DNA of 64,000 bases from Bacteroidetes bacterium UBA1935 (GCA_002337045.1 DDFF01000003.1:1-64000); one strand, 5' to 3'. Positions 1-9,807 are shown, counted from the first letter of the stretch. Numbers and translations are program-made. Notes: generated by a model from the sequence alone, not told the origin.

Positions 1-1510
1 AATTTCCTTTCAAATCAGGAGATGTAACTACGTAATTGGTAGTACGGGTAGCATTAGAAACAGGGTTGTAAATGGTATCTGAATTAATGAATTGTGCCGG
101 ACCTCCATTGATATCGGACCACTTAACACGTAACAGTAAATTAGCGAAACCTCTCACATACAACTGACGGCCGGGAGGATTTAGTTCGCATGTAGCCAAG
201 TCTTTGCCGGCATCTAATCCACCAACAACTTGTATTGCAATTACTGTAACTGATCTCAAAACAATTGGTTGATTCAGATTACAACTAGAATCCGAAGATG
301 TAACAATAATTTCATGATAGCCTATATCAGCAGTTGTAGGGGTCCAATCAAAAGTACCTGTAACGTTGTTACTACCTTTACCAACTACTGTAAATGTAGA
401 ACCCGGAGCCTTTGATAACTCTGCATACATATCAAGCATGTTTGCCGGATTATTCGTAGCGGAATTCAGACTGAAATTTAATTTATTACCGGGACATGTA
501 ACAATGGCTTTTTCACCGTTATCCATTTTTACCAATGCACCGTCATTAATAGTAAGCGTTGGCTTTAATGAATCTATACCCGGAGGTGGGGCAGTACAAG
601 GTAGTACAGATATCTGTACATCTCTCATTGAGAAACCTGTCATAATACCTGTAGCACGGTCATATTCTTCAACACGGAAAGTTAAAGTAGGGTTATCGGT
701 GGCTGTGGGCGTAAAGCTTGCAGCACCGGTAATAGGATTTATATAATATGGGTTATTGGCAGCAGAACCGATTGGGTCTGCTACAGAAAAACCTGGTTTG
801 TAAGGTAGATATGAATTGGCGGCATCCATCGGCAACTGATTTGAAACTCTTAAAGAGTCTCCATTGGGATCTGCAGGACCAGTCAGATATACGTTTGGTT
901 GGTTAACACATATATATTGAAGTGGACTTCTTGTAAAACGTGGGGAACTGTTATTATACCTTACTTGGTTATTTACCATGGCCTCAACATGAAATCCGTT
1001 TGTATTATCTCCAACTACGTTTGAGTTGTTACGATTACCAGTTGTGTATGAGAAAGTCCAATCCGGTTGTGCGCTTGGTAATACTACTGTACCAACATAT
1101 TCTCTAACCTGAAACGCTGGAAAGTTTTTTACTGACGATGGAGATGTAGAACCCTTTTTACAACTATTTGAATCTGCGAATGCGGGACATAATGAGTGTA
1201 TAGTGTCTGCATCTGGTTTGGTAGGGTTACAAGTCAAATTTCCACCAGCAAGAGGACCAGCTAAAACAGAGCTATAGTTAACCGATATACCAAAAGCCCC
1301 ACCATTAGTCCAACAAGTTTGGCATGCATAATATACTTTAACTGTAACATCATATTGATAAATCGTAGTTCCTGTACAACCATCTATTCCGGGGCCCGAA
1401 TAGTTTACATAAATATCAGCACCACCAAAGTGACATGCATATGTTTTATTAATGGACAAAAGTGATAGTGCTAAGAGCACTATCACTTTGTATATATTCA
1501 GATTTTTCAT
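1..1510 (-). CDS. Secreted adhesin-like protein, paralogue of the next gene (C-terminus outside window)
   Basis: The reading frame opens with ATG at 1508-1510 and stays open to the window edge, giving about 503 codons. The product starts with a signal peptide (MKNLNIYKVIVLLALSLLS) followed by a mature start CHFGGADIYVNY. It shares a middle block (CVNQP, a DP-GDSL stretch, PMDA, then REY/MRD) with the 989-residue protein at 1561-4530, so the two are tandem paralogues. Ig/PKD-like beta repeats are suggested by the Gly/Thr/Asn-rich composition. By analogy with its neighbour it is probably exported by the type IX system and carries a C-terminal gliding/type B sorting domain, but that end is not visible. 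The first codons contain a perfect 14-bp inverted repeat. Confidence 0.8.
   Translation of the reverse strand, partial: MKNLNIYKVIVLLALSLLSINKTYACHFGGADIYVNYSGPGIDGCTGTTIYQYDVTVKVYYACQTCWTNGGAFGISVNYSSVLAGPLAGGNLTCNPTKPDADTIHSLCPAFADSNSCKKGSTSPSSVKNFPAFQVREYVGTVVLPSAQPDWTFSYTTGNRNNSNVVGDNTNGFHVEAMVNNQVRYNNSSPRFTRSPLQYICVNQPNVYLTGPADPNGDSLRVSNQLPMDAANSYLPYKPGFSVADPIGSAANNPYYINPITGAASFTPTATDNPTLTFRVEEYDRATGIMTGFSMRDVQISVLPCTAPPPGIDSLKPTLTINDGALVKMDNGEKAIVTCPGNKLNFSLNSATNNPANMLDMYAELSKAPGSTFTVVGKGSNNVTGTFDWTPTTADIGYHEIIVTSSDSSCNLNQPIVLRSVTVIAIQVVGGLDAGKDLATCELNPPGRQLYVRGFANLLLRVKWSDINGGPAQFINSDTIYNPVSNATRTTNYVVTSPDLKGN
1459..1489 (-). repeat. Perfect 14-bp inverted repeat inside signal-peptide codons
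   Basis: The arms 1459-1472 and 1476-1489 are exact reverse complements (AAAGTGATAGTGCT / AGCACTATCACTTT) separated by a 3-nt loop. The hairpin covers codons 8-17 of the partial CDS ending at 1510. There is no T-tract, so it does not look like an intrinsic terminator. Confidence 0.85.
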
Positions 1511-1560
1511 CTTATCTAACATAGAGAGACAATATACTATGATTAATATATTATTACATA

Positions 1561-4530
1561 TTAACGAACCAGTGTTACGTTACCTTGTTTAGTAAAGCGT
1601 TTGCCAGTAACAGATACTGCATCTATTGTGTAGATGTACACACCCATTGGCTGAGCTTCACCTTTGAAAGTACCATCCCATCCTTCGTTAATGTCAGATG
1701 TTTCGAACACTTTCATACCCCAACGGTTGAATACCGTAAAGCTTTTCAGTGTTGCATCACCACGGCGAAGAACTTTGAATTTGCCATTTATACCGTTACC
1801 CGGAACAAATGCATTAGGTACTTCTATCAGGCTTTCGTTCATTACTAACACATTAACTTCATCTGATACAACGCAACCAGCTTCAGTAATACCTGTCACC
1901 GTATATTTAGTATTAACATCTGTCTTTACTATCGGGTTAGAGATATCAGTTCTGTTAAGACCTACAGAAGGGAACCATGTGAAGTAAGAACAGTTGCCCA
2001 TAGGATCCATCTGATAAGACTCACCAGGATACAGCTTAACGGTATCAGGCATAAACAGTGTACCACCAGGATATACTACTACTTTTACTGAAGCTGTATC
2101 GTAACAAGCATTCGTGTCTACAGCATATACAGTATACACTTGTGTAGTTACAGGATTAACAGTAGGGTTAGCAGATAAAGGATTATTAATCCTATAGTCA
2201 GGCACCCAGCGGAAAGACTTGATACTACCACCTTTTACTGCAAGATTAGTCTTAGCACCAGGACAGATAGATGTATCACCGGTAGCTGTTACAAACTCTG
2301 CAGGGAATACAGTAAGTTTTACAGTATCGCTGGCTGTACAGTTTGCAAGTGGGCTGGTAGCAGTCAGTATCAGTTCTGTAGTTTGCTGTGCTTTGAAAAT
2401 TGGATTAGGAATAGTTGTGTTACTCAGTGATGCACCAGGTGTCCAGTTAAGAGCGTATGTGAAAGTGCTAGGCAATATAACACCATGCAACAGCATTGTA
2501 TCATTTTCACACATTGCAGCATCGTTATCTACTTTAACAGTAGGTACAGGCTCAACAGTTATATCAAACTCAGCACTACTATCAATAGGACAGCTTGGAT
2601 ATTTAGCAGTTATTGTATAAGTAGACTTACCCAATGGAGCAGGTGTGATTTTAGGATTGATAGCGGTTGCATTATCGAACACACCAGGGTTACCTGTTGT
2701 ACTCCATATATATGAGTAACGGCTATCACCTGTTACATTAGTGTTGATTGAGCTACCCTCACATACGGCAGTATCTCCGTTTACAAGTTTGAATCCTGAT
2801 AGTACATCAACACTAACGGTATCGAATGCTTTACACCTGTTAATGCTTGACGTAATAACAACTGTGTACGTAACCGGAGTTTTCGGGTTAGTTGTAGGAA
2901 CATTGAACGTATCATTATCCAGATATGTTGCAGGGCTCCACTTAGTTCTATATGTTACACCAGGTGCAGGATTTAATTTCAAGTCAAGTTTTATCGGATT
3001 ACCAGGACAAGTTAGTGTATCAGGATGTTTTATAAATGTAAGACCAGGCAATACACCTACAGTAACAGTATCCTTATTGTTTGTACAGAATGCGTTTGCC
3101 TGAGAAGTAACTACATAAGTAGTAGTAGCGCCAGGTGTTGCGATAGGACTAGTACAATTTGTACAGCTGAGGCTTGTTATTGGAGAACCACCAGGTAATA
3201 CAGACCAGCTATAATTATTACCACCATAAGCTGTCAGGAAGGCAGTTTCTTTAGGACAAACGTTTGTATCATTAACCGTAGTTACTTTAGGCCATATATA
3301 TATCTGAACAGGGAATGGGAAATACAACATGATACCCGGAGGGCGACAAGTTGAGTCTTTTACAGTGATAATCAAAGTTCTGCTTGTATTACCATCAGAT
3401 GGAGTCGGAGTCCATGAGAATGAACCAGCGATTGAATCGGTATACAAATTAGTATAATTGATAGTAGCAGCAGGAACAGAGAAAAGGTGGTTATCTGTTG
3501 CAGTAAGTACCGCAGCAGTATCTGTAGAAACAGTTGCAAAGTTGAAAGAAAGGTTTTGACCAATACAGCCTTCAACCCTACCACCGGCACCTATTGAACC
3601 ACCAAGAAGTGAAGCGGCATTAACGCCTGATGCAGGAGCAGATGTAGAGCAGTTAAGTACCTGTACCTGAATATCGCGCATGATGTAACCTATCAGCGTA
3701 CCGTTTCTGAACTCACGTACACGTGTAGTAAGTGTATGAGCACCTACAGTAGCAGCAGTAAATGCCATTTGACCTGTTGCACCATTAACAGTAAATGTAT
3801 TGTTAGTTTGGAATGGATTATTAGTAACATTCAGCGCAGGAGTTAAAGAAGTAAATGTAACACTGTTACCAGGACCACATTCGCTGCTTGCATCCATCGG
3901 AACAATCATATCTGTTACCAACGAGTCACCATCCGGATCAATCGCACCATTATTATAAGTATATGGTTGGTTTACGCACACATACGGAATTGGTTTGATT
4001 GAGAAGTACGGAGAAGAGTTACCTTGGAATAACTGATTATTAAAGGTAGTTTCTACATACAGGTTTACACCAGGAATATTCGCACTGGAGTTCCTGGCAC
4101 TTATAGATGTAGAGAATCGCCATTTAACACATCTTGCCGGCAACTGCACGATAGCAGAATACCACCATTCCCTATAACCAGGTAGTGATGAGCCCGTTTG
4201 CTGACAAGCGTTAGGGTAAGCCGAACAACCTGCAGATACAGGATCACCATTTACACCACCGCCCGGAAGCGCACCACTCCACTTGTTCATTGTAATGTTT
4301 GCTGAATACGAGTGGCAAGAGTCTGAAATACAAACTATAGCAGAACCCGGCTCACTGATACCGGTACAGTCTCTATAGAATTTGAAATACAGACGATAAG
4401 TAGAGTCACTTATCCATTCGTAGATAATTTCGCCACCGGCAGCGTGCGATGCTTTTGCCTCTTTATTAGGCATCAGCGCGAAGCTTAGGATGGTGAACGT
4501 AATAAGGAGAAATGAGTGTAACTTTCTCAT
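1561..4530 (-). CDS. T9SS type B cargo: gliding-motility C-terminal domain protein with PKD/Ig-like repeats
   Basis: This 989-residue protein has a signal peptide ending near KEAKA, a mature start SHAAGGEIIYEW typical of this Bacteroidota family, a long run of Ig/PKD-like beta modules with paired cysteines, and a C-terminal domain that runs VPNAFVPGNG, then FTVFNRWGMKVFET, GWDGTFKG and PMGVYIYTI. The last part is the gliding-motility-associated type B sorting domain that directs export by the type IX secretion system. The likely role is a large surface or secreted adhesin; the ligand is unknown. It lies 50 bp upstream of its paralogue (ending at 1510) on the same strand, so the two may be co-transcribed. 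Start choice is clear because the signal peptide follows the ATG directly. Confidence 0.88.
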   Translation of the reverse strand: MRKLHSFLLITFTILSFALMPNKEAKASHAAGGEIIYEWISDSTYRLYFKFYRDCTGISEPGSAIVCISDSCHSYSANITMNKWSGALPGGGVNGDPVSAGCSAYPNACQQTGSSLPGYREWWYSAIVQLPARCVKWRFSTSISARNSSANIPGVNLYVETTFNNQLFQGNSSPYFSIKPIPYVCVNQPYTYNNGAIDPDGDSLVTDMIVPMDASSECGPGNSVTFTSLTPALNVTNNPFQTNNTFTVNGATGQMAFTAATVGAHTLTTRVREFRNGTLIGYIMRDIQVQVLNCSTSAPASGVNAASLLGGSIGAGGRVEGCIGQNLSFNFATVSTDTAAVLTATDNHLFSVPAATINYTNLYTDSIAGSFSWTPTPSDGNTSRTLIITVKDSTCRPPGIMLYFPFPVQIYIWPKVTTVNDTNVCPKETAFLTAYGGNNYSWSVLPGGSPITSLSCTNCTSPIATPGATTTYVVTSQANAFCTNNKDTVTVGVLPGLTFIKHPDTLTCPGNPIKLDLKLNPAPGVTYRTKWSPATYLDNDTFNVPTTNPKTPVTYTVVITSSINRCKAFDTVSVDVLSGFKLVNGDTAVCEGSSINTNVTGDSRYSYIWSTTGNPGVFDNATAINPKITPAPLGKSTYTITAKYPSCPIDSSAEFDITVEPVPTVKVDNDAAMCENDTMLLHGVILPSTFTYALNWTPGASLSNTTIPNPIFKAQQTTELILTATSPLANCTASDTVKLTVFPAEFVTATGDTSICPGAKTNLAVKGGSIKSFRWVPDYRINNPLSANPTVNPVTTQVYTVYAVDTNACYDTASVKVVVYPGGTLFMPDTVKLYPGESYQMDPMGNCSYFTWFPSVGLNRTDISNPIVKTDVNTKYTVTGITEAGCVVSDEVNVLVMNESLIEVPNAFVPGNGINGKFKVLRRGDATLKSFTVFNRWGMKVFETSDINEGWDGTFKGEAQPMGVYIYTIDAVSVTGKRFTKQGNVTLVR

Positions 4531-4702
4531 ATTGCGGCGTTGTTTTAACGATTAATTTACTACTGTTATAATATTCGGGTTAAAATACGACTAAATCAGC
4601 TTTTATCCAAACAATAACACTTAAAAAAAAAAATAAATTATAAATATTAATCAACTATTAAAGAAATCCAGTCTGCTAATTAGCCTTACTAGTATAAAGA
4701 CA

Positions 4703-5731
4703 TTAATGAGATTTTAATGGTTGGGCATTTATCCAAAAAATTTTAACTTTTTCTGACAATTCACTCATATTCAACTTATTCATACAGTTAAAATGCTTTT
4801 TAGGACACCTGTTATAACCTATTTTACTGCATGGATGACAACTTATAGATTTATTTTCAAATATGACAGATAGTGGTTCGTAGCTTGTTTTCAGATTATT
4901 GCTTCCATAATAAGGGAACATACCCATTTCGGGGCTGGTATTACCCCAAAGTGATATAATAGGTTTTTTATATGCTGCAGCCACGTGCATCAGCCCTGTA
5001 TCGTTGCTCACCACTACCCTTGCATGCTGCACCAACCAGGCACTTTCATTCAGGTTGAACTTTCCACAAGAATTATAAATGCGTACTTTATCTGTAGAAG
5101 CAATAGCCTCGCCGTCTTCCCTATCCTCGGGGCCACCCAATAATACCAGCGGATACGGACAATGCTCCGCAAACTCCCTCCATTTTTCTACAGGCAGCTT
5201 TTTGGTATTCATACTACCACCAATAACACAGCCTACATAGCCCGCCCAGTGACTCATAGGGATATCTGTGTTCTTAAGGTTAGCAGATTCGGGTATGAAA
5301 TAATCGAGCCCGCGATTATCGTTCATTACGCCAAGTGGCTTTACGGTTTCCATATAGCGCTCAACAATACTCTTATCCGGCATTATATTCAGCTTCAGGT
5401 TGGTAAGCAGCCATTTCTGCACATTCAGTTTGGGAAAAGAATAGCTCTGCACATTCAAAGCCCGCTTCACACGCATAGTGCGCAGGTTGTGGTGCAGGTC
5501 AATAATATAATCGTAATGCTCTTTTTTGAGTATTGCTATGGTTTGGTTGATATCATCTTCCAGATAGTGCAGTTTGTCTATATACGGGTTGTGTGCCAAC
5601 ACACTGCGAAAAGAAGCTTTGGTAAGATAATGCACCTCCACATCGGGCAATTGTTGTTTGAGACAACGTACTACAGGGGTTGTAAGGACAATATCGCCTA
5701 TGGAAGAAAAACGGATAATCAGCACCTTCAT
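4703..5731 (-). CDS. Glycosyltransferase family 9 (LPS heptosyltransferase-like)
   Basis: The 342-residue product begins MKVLIIRFSSIGDIVLTTPV, the N-terminal signature of ADP-heptose:LPS heptosyltransferases (GT-B fold). The second Rossmann half carries VVSNDTGLMHVAAAYKKP and SLWGNTSPE, matching the family sugar-nucleotide site. A Cys-rich tail (CHPCSKIGYNRCP...C) is seen in many GT9 members. It should act on the cytoplasmic face of the inner membrane in LPS core or related glycan assembly. The exact donor and acceptor cannot be told from sequence. The gene lies 65 bp downstream of the LysM gene on the same strand, with a TAGGTTGC sequence 8 nt before its start that could be a variant -7 box. 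Confidence 0.85.
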   Translation of the reverse strand: MKVLIIRFSSIGDIVLTTPVVRCLKQQLPDVEVHYLTKASFRSVLAHNPYIDKLHYLEDDINQTIAILKKEHYDYIIDLHHNLRTMRVKRALNVQSYSFPKLNVQKWLLTNLKLNIMPDKSIVERYMETVKPLGVMNDNRGLDYFIPESANLKNTDIPMSHWAGYVGCVIGGSMNTKKLPVEKWREFAEHCPYPLVLLGGPEDREDGEAIASTDKVRIYNSCGKFNLNESAWLVQHARVVVSNDTGLMHVAAAYKKPIISLWGNTSPEMGMFPYYGSNNLKTSYEPLSVIFENKSISCHPCSKIGYNRCPKKHFNCMNKLNMSELSEKVKIFWINAQPLKSH

Positions 5732-5796
5732 AAGGGTGGCAACCTACGAAATAGCTGATAAATAAAGGCTATAAATTTTCCTGAAGCTGTGAATAA

Positions 5797-6834
5797 CTAC
5801 TTTGAATTATACTTCAGCTCTACCCATGCTTTGTCTTCCATAATGCCCAGTATCTCTTTGGCATCATCACCAATACCTATCAGGCTGTTGTAGTACTGCT
5901 TTGTTTCGGGCAATGGCCCCATCACTTTTACAAACACAAACTTGTCTGTACCGGGATTGTATACTTTAATAATGGTACCACGCTTTGCCAGATTATGAAA
6001 AGCGTATATCAATGTATTCTTAGCATCGTTGCCATAGCGGCTTTTCACTTTATTGGGTGTTTCAAAAAACACGGCAGAGCCTTTCTCTTCTATTATATAG
6101 CGTTCGTTCATTGTCTGCTGCATGTATGTTTTACCATACATACCCAATGTATCGTTCCACACAGTATCTCGCGTATACACAGTGGCCATACTGCCATCGC
6201 TTTGCCTTTCTTGCTTCTCCTTCATTTCAAGGGTGTACTTCTGCCCGTTGGCTGCGGTACCTGTTGTGGCCGATGTTATTTTTTCTGTTTTCTTTTCTTC
6301 CTGTTTAGGTGCAGGTGCTTGTTGCTGAGTAGCTGTTTTACTTGGTACATTACCCACAGTAGAACCGTTGAAATTGGCTGATTGCTCATCGTACATAACC
6401 CTTGCCACAACCAATGCCTGCCCTACTTCTACACTATTATCGGGCAATCCGTTCCAGTCTTGCAACACACGCTGCTGCTCGTTGATGACCTTACTGATGC
6501 GATACAGATTATCGCCCTGCTTTACACGATAGTGCACAGGTTTCCATCCGCTTTGCGGGGTTGTAGCGTTTGCTTTGTTGTACGATTCTAAAGGAACATA
6601 TAATTGCACACCAACGGGTAATCCGCTCTGATAATTCAGTCCGTTTTCATCGGCCAGCTTTGCAGGTGGTACATGATACAGGCGTGCTATGCTGAAGATG
6701 GTTTCGCCACGCTTTACAGTGTGGCCTATCACCCATTTCTCTCCCTTAGGAATAACGAAAAGACTATCTGCCTGTCCGGCAAATGAGATATATGAGGAAA
6801 CAATAAGTAATCCGGTAATCAATAATCGAAGCAT
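5797..6834 (-). CDS. Periplasmic LysM protein with C-terminal double-psi beta-barrel-like domain
   Basis: I start the gene at the ATG 6832-6834 because a signal peptide follows immediately (MLRLLITGLLIVSSYISFAG); an in-frame ATG at 6871-6873 would add 13 residues ahead of it. Two LysM modules follow, roughly residues 35-80 (TVKRGETIFSIARLY) and 100-145 (RVKQGDNLYRISKV), so the protein probably binds peptidoglycan. A Gln/Lys-rich linker leads to a C-terminal region with NLAKRGTIIKVYNP and VKVMGPLPETKQYYNS, resembling the RlpA-like double-psi barrel. It sits just downstream of the RNA methyltransferase gene and is probably co-transcribed with it. A role in cell-wall remodelling or septation is inference. 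Confidence 0.8.
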   Translation of the reverse strand: MLRLLITGLLIVSSYISFAGQADSLFVIPKGEKWVIGHTVKRGETIFSIARLYHVPPAKLADENGLNYQSGLPVGVQLYVPLESYNKANATTPQSGWKPVHYRVKQGDNLYRISKVINEQQRVLQDWNGLPDNSVEVGQALVVARVMYDEQSANFNGSTVGNVPSKTATQQQAPAPKQEEKKTEKITSATTGTAANGQKYTLEMKEKQERQSDGSMATVYTRDTVWNDTLGMYGKTYMQQTMNERYIIEEKGSAVFFETPNKVKSRYGNDAKNTLIYAFHNLAKRGTIIKVYNPGTDKFVFVKVMGPLPETKQYYNSLIGIGDDAKEILGIMEDKAWVELKYNSK

Positions 6835-6873
6835 AAAACTGGCTCTAATCAATTGCAATTCAATATACAACAA

Positions 6874-8238
6874 TTATGCCCAATCCATATCCGAGATTTC
6901 CATACGTATACGCCAGTGCTTTGGCAGATAATTATTAAAACGATTGCCCAATGCCTTTATCCACCCTATTCCCAATCCGTTATACGTTAGCAAAATCCAT
7001 CCTTTGTGTGTACCCTCGGGCAGAGTGAAGTCTTCTTTTTTAAGAAACTTTAACGCTTGCTCTTTATTCAGTTCCAGTTTTGGCAGTATGGCAGCGCGAT
7101 GTATGCTCAGTGCTACGTCATGACTTGGCAGCCATTCTTTTGGTGTTGGCGTACCCAGTTGCACACCCGTTTTGCGGAGATATACAAATTGTTTCAGTGT
7201 ATGATAATCGGCCTCGTGGCTGGGGTGGATGGCAACATAATTGTCTTTATCCAACTGCAGGCACAAATACTCGGCATCGAGCAGATGTTTTGTTTGCTCC
7301 TGTGCTTTTTTGTCTTGCAGTGTTTTGTAGCGCAGTGGCTTTGGCTCTCGTGTGGTTTCTTTCTTTTGCAATGCTGCTATAAAAAAGCCTTCCCCTTTTA
7401 CCTTATCAGGACTGAACCTGTAACCATGCAATCCTTTTGATGAAACGGTTTCTACAACACCCCACTCCGCTTCCAATGCTACGGGCAATCCCTTTACTTC
7501 AAAGTTTTCGCTGAGCCAATCCAGTATTTCTTCATCTTCCTGCGGGCTGTAGCTGCATGTGGCATAGATAACAATGCCATCTTCTTTGAGCGATGGCCAT
7601 ACATCTGCCAGTATGCGCTGCTGTCGCTGACTGCACAACAATACATTACCCTCACTCCATTCATCAAGGGCACGAGCATCTTTGCGAAACAAACCCGAAC
7701 CACTACATGGTGCATCTACCACTATCACATCAAAATAAGATTCCAGCCTACCTATGTCTTTAGGGTCGTTACTTACAACCCATGTATTCATATAACCCCA
7801 GCGGGTCATGTTCTCTTCCAGTATCGTGGCACGTGTGCGGATAACCTCGTTGCTTACCAGCAAATCGTTCTCACCAAGAAAAGAAGCTATCAATGTACTT
7901 TTGCCACCGGGTGCTGCACATAAATCTAAGACACGCAAACCACTACCTGCCAGTACATGACTGCTAAGCACATGATGCAGAAACATAGAAGATGCCTCCT
8001 GCACATAGTACGCCCCTGCGTGATACAGAGGGTCTACCGTAAACACAGGACGCTCTGCCAGATACCTGCCATTGGCACACCATGGTACTTGCGCATTGTC
8101 TGCAAATGCAGCAGATGCTTTATTCGGATTGAGGCGAACAGATGTAACCGCAGGCAACTGATGCGCAGCAATAAGGGCTTCTTTATCGAAACCCTTAATG
8201 CCTTGCAAACTATCTGTAAGTTGTTGCGGAAGATTCAT
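6874..8238 (-). CDS. RNA cytosine-C5 methyltransferase, NOL1/NOP2/Sun (RsmF/YebU) type
   Basis: The 454-residue protein has the SAM-binding motif LDLCAAPGGKS (about residues 104-114), the catalytic DAPCSGSG loop and the ATCSYSPQEDEE motif carrying the second cysteine, all diagnostic of rRNA/tRNA m5C methyltransferases. A C-terminal extension of about 160 residues (from KPLRYKTL to the end) fits the PUA-like C-terminal region of RsmF/YebU relatives. The probable substrate is 16S rRNA, though sequence alone does not separate RsmF from other family members. It lies 11 bp downstream of purB on the same strand. Confidence 0.85.
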   Translation of the reverse strand: MNLPQQLTDSLQGIKGFDKEALIAAHQLPAVTSVRLNPNKASAAFADNAQVPWCANGRYLAERPVFTVDPLYHAGAYYVQEASSMFLHHVLSSHVLAGSGLRVLDLCAAPGGKSTLIASFLGENDLLVSNEVIRTRATILEENMTRWGYMNTWVVSNDPKDIGRLESYFDVIVVDAPCSGSGLFRKDARALDEWSEGNVLLCSQRQQRILADVWPSLKEDGIVIYATCSYSPQEDEEILDWLSENFEVKGLPVALEAEWGVVETVSSKGLHGYRFSPDKVKGEGFFIAALQKKETTREPKPLRYKTLQDKKAQEQTKHLLDAEYLCLQLDKDNYVAIHPSHEADYHTLKQFVYLRKTGVQLGTPTPKEWLPSHDVALSIHRAAILPKLELNKEQALKFLKKEDFTLPEGTHKGWILLTYNGLGIGWIKALGNRFNNYLPKHWRIRMEISDMDWA

Positions 8239-8249
8239 TTTCTAAAGCC

Positions 8250-9590
8250 TTAGTATATACCCACGTAATTGTGCGGTGTAATAGCTTTCAGTTCTTTCTT
8301 CAGTGCGGCGCTAATCTTCAGGCCATCTATAAACTTGTGGAGCGATTTCTGGTTGATGCCATCCTTGCCACGTGTCAGCGCTTTCAGTGCCTCGTATGGT
8401 TGCGGATAGTTTTCTCTGCGCAGGATGGTTTGTATAGCCTCTGCACATACCGCCCAGTTATTATCCAGGTCGGCAGCCATTTTATCTTTGTTCAGCAACA
8501 GCTTGCCCAAGCCTTTATCCAGCGAGCGCAGTGCAAGGAAGCTGTGCGCCATAGGCACACCTACATTGCGCAGTACGGTACTGTCTGTAAGGTCGCGCTG
8601 CAGACGGCTGATAGGCAGTTTTGCACTCAGGTGTTCGTAGATGGCATTGGCGATACCGAAGTTGCCCTCTGCATTTTCAAAATCTATCGGGTTCACCTTA
8701 TGCGGCATTGCTGAAGAGCCTACCTCACCTTCTTTGGTCTTTTGCTTGAAGTATTCCATGCTGATATAGCTCCACACATCGCGGGCAAAATCTATCAGGA
8801 TGGTGTTGATGCGTTTCAGCGCATCGAACTGTGCGGCAATATTATCGTAGTGCTCTATCTGCGTAGTGTATTGCATACGCTCAAGACCCAGTTTCTTATT
8901 CACAAAATCGTTGCCAAAGCGTACCCAATCCATTTTAGGGAAGGTTACTTTGTGTGCATTGAAATTGCCGGTAGCACCGCCAAACTTGGCAGCAAACGGC
9001 ACGTGGCTCAGTTGCAGTACCTGACCTTCCAGACGCTCTACAAACACCATCCATTCCTTGCCCAGTGTGGTAGGCGATGCAGGCTGACCGTGTGTGCGTG
9101 CCAGCATTGGGATGCCCTTCCAGTCCTTCGCCATTTTTTTGAGGGTGAGGATGGTATTCTGCAACGCAGGCAGGTATTGCTCTTCCAGTGCTTCCTTCCA
9201 CAGCAGTGGTATAGACGTGTTGTTAACGTCCTGAGACGTGAGGCCAAAGTGTACCCACTCTACCGTATCGCCCGCACCCAGTGCCTTTAGCTTGTCTTTC
9301 AGGAAATATTCTACCGCTTTTACATCATGATTGGTAGTGCGCTCTGTCAGCTTTATCTGCTGCGCATCGTCTTCTGTAAAATTCTCGTATATGGCACGCA
9401 GCTTGGCAGGCTTAACGCTTGCAGGCAGCTTGAAAATCTTTTTCTCGGCAAGGAAGAGAAAATACTCTACCTCTACACGTACACGATAACGAATAAGGCC
9501 GAACTCGCTGAAATAAGGCGCCAGCGATGCCAGTTGGCTACGGTAGCGGCCGTCTATGGGACTGATTGCCGTTAATGCTGTTAACTCCAT
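8250..9590 (-). CDS. purB: Adenylosuccinate lyase
   Basis: The start ATG at 9588-9590 gives a 446-residue protein beginning MELTALTAISPIDGRY, the usual N-terminus of E. coli-type PurB. The fumarase/aspartase superfamily signature SSAMPHKVNP is at about residues 292-301, and TSQDVNNT and ARTHGQPA line the active site. PurB acts twice in purine metabolism: it splits SAICAR to AICAR and adenylosuccinate to AMP, releasing fumarate each time. A TATCTTTG box ends only 5 nt before the ATG, which supports this start over the in-frame ATG upstream. The RNA methyltransferase gene follows 11 bp later. Confidence 0.95.
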   Translation of the reverse strand: MELTALTAISPIDGRYRSQLASLAPYFSEFGLIRYRVRVEVEYFLFLAEKKIFKLPASVKPAKLRAIYENFTEDDAQQIKLTERTTNHDVKAVEYFLKDKLKALGAGDTVEWVHFGLTSQDVNNTSIPLLWKEALEEQYLPALQNTILTLKKMAKDWKGIPMLARTHGQPASPTTLGKEWMVFVERLEGQVLQLSHVPFAAKFGGATGNFNAHKVTFPKMDWVRFGNDFVNKKLGLERMQYTTQIEHYDNIAAQFDALKRINTILIDFARDVWSYISMEYFKQKTKEGEVGSSAMPHKVNPIDFENAEGNFGIANAIYEHLSAKLPISRLQRDLTDSTVLRNVGVPMAHSFLALRSLDKGLGKLLLNKDKMAADLDNNWAVCAEAIQTILRRENYPQPYEALKALTRGKDGINQKSLHKFIDGLKISAALKKELKAITPHNYVGIY

Positions 9591-9595
9591 GGGCG

Positions 9596-9603
9596 CAAAG
9601 ATA
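9596..9603 (-). promoter_or_regulatory. -7 promoter box (TATCTTTG) of purB
   Basis: The minus strand reads TATCTTTG, matching the Bacteroidota -7 consensus TAnnTTTG, with 5 nt before the purB ATG. No convincing -33 element is at the usual spacing. A perfect palindrome CCCCTAAAGGGG lies upstream at 9619-9630. Confidence 0.55.
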
Positions 9604-9673
9604 AACAGAAACCCCAAACCCCTAAAGGGGCTTCTTTATTTGTCCAATCGAGGCCGTCATTCTCTATCAATAT

Positions 9674-9706
9674 CGTCATTTCGACCAGCGGGAGAAATCT
9701 CCTGAG
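9674..9706 (+). repeat. GTCATT-type interspersed repeat, copy 1
   Basis: The element starts CGTCATTTCGACCAGCGGGA and ends AATCTCCTGAG. A variant lies in the opposite orientation at 10367-10399. Elements of this look are common between genes in Bacteroidota genomes (from memory); their function is unknown. Confidence 0.6.
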
Positions 9707-9719
9707 CATTTGCACTGAA

Positions 9720-9768
9720 GTGTTCCATCTGTTCCAAGTGTTCCGTTCGGAACAGTGGAACAGTTTGT
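9720..9768 (-). repeat. GTTCC palindromic repeat, copy a (rearranged, inverted)
   Basis: The segment is built from GTTCC/GGAAC units spaced 8-10 bp apart around a TTCGGAA centre. It resembles the reverse complement of copies b, c and d (10434, 11557, 12180), but with the unit order changed. Confidence 0.7.
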
Positions 9769-9779
9769 ATTTTCTACCC

Positions 9780-9807
9780 CGTCATTGCGAGGAACGAAGC
9801 AATCTGG
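9780..9807 (+). repeat. GTCATTGCGAGG-type interspersed repeat
   Basis: The segment starts CGTCATTGCGAGGAACGAAG and ends CAATCTGG. It resembles a widespread intergenic element of Bacteroidota (from memory). It has no coding potential. Confidence 0.55.

Noticed and set aside
366..746. Plus-strand reading frame of 126 codons near the window start
   Set aside because: It lies opposite the secreted-protein gene ending at 1510, has no family resemblance and is explained by the codon bias of that gene.
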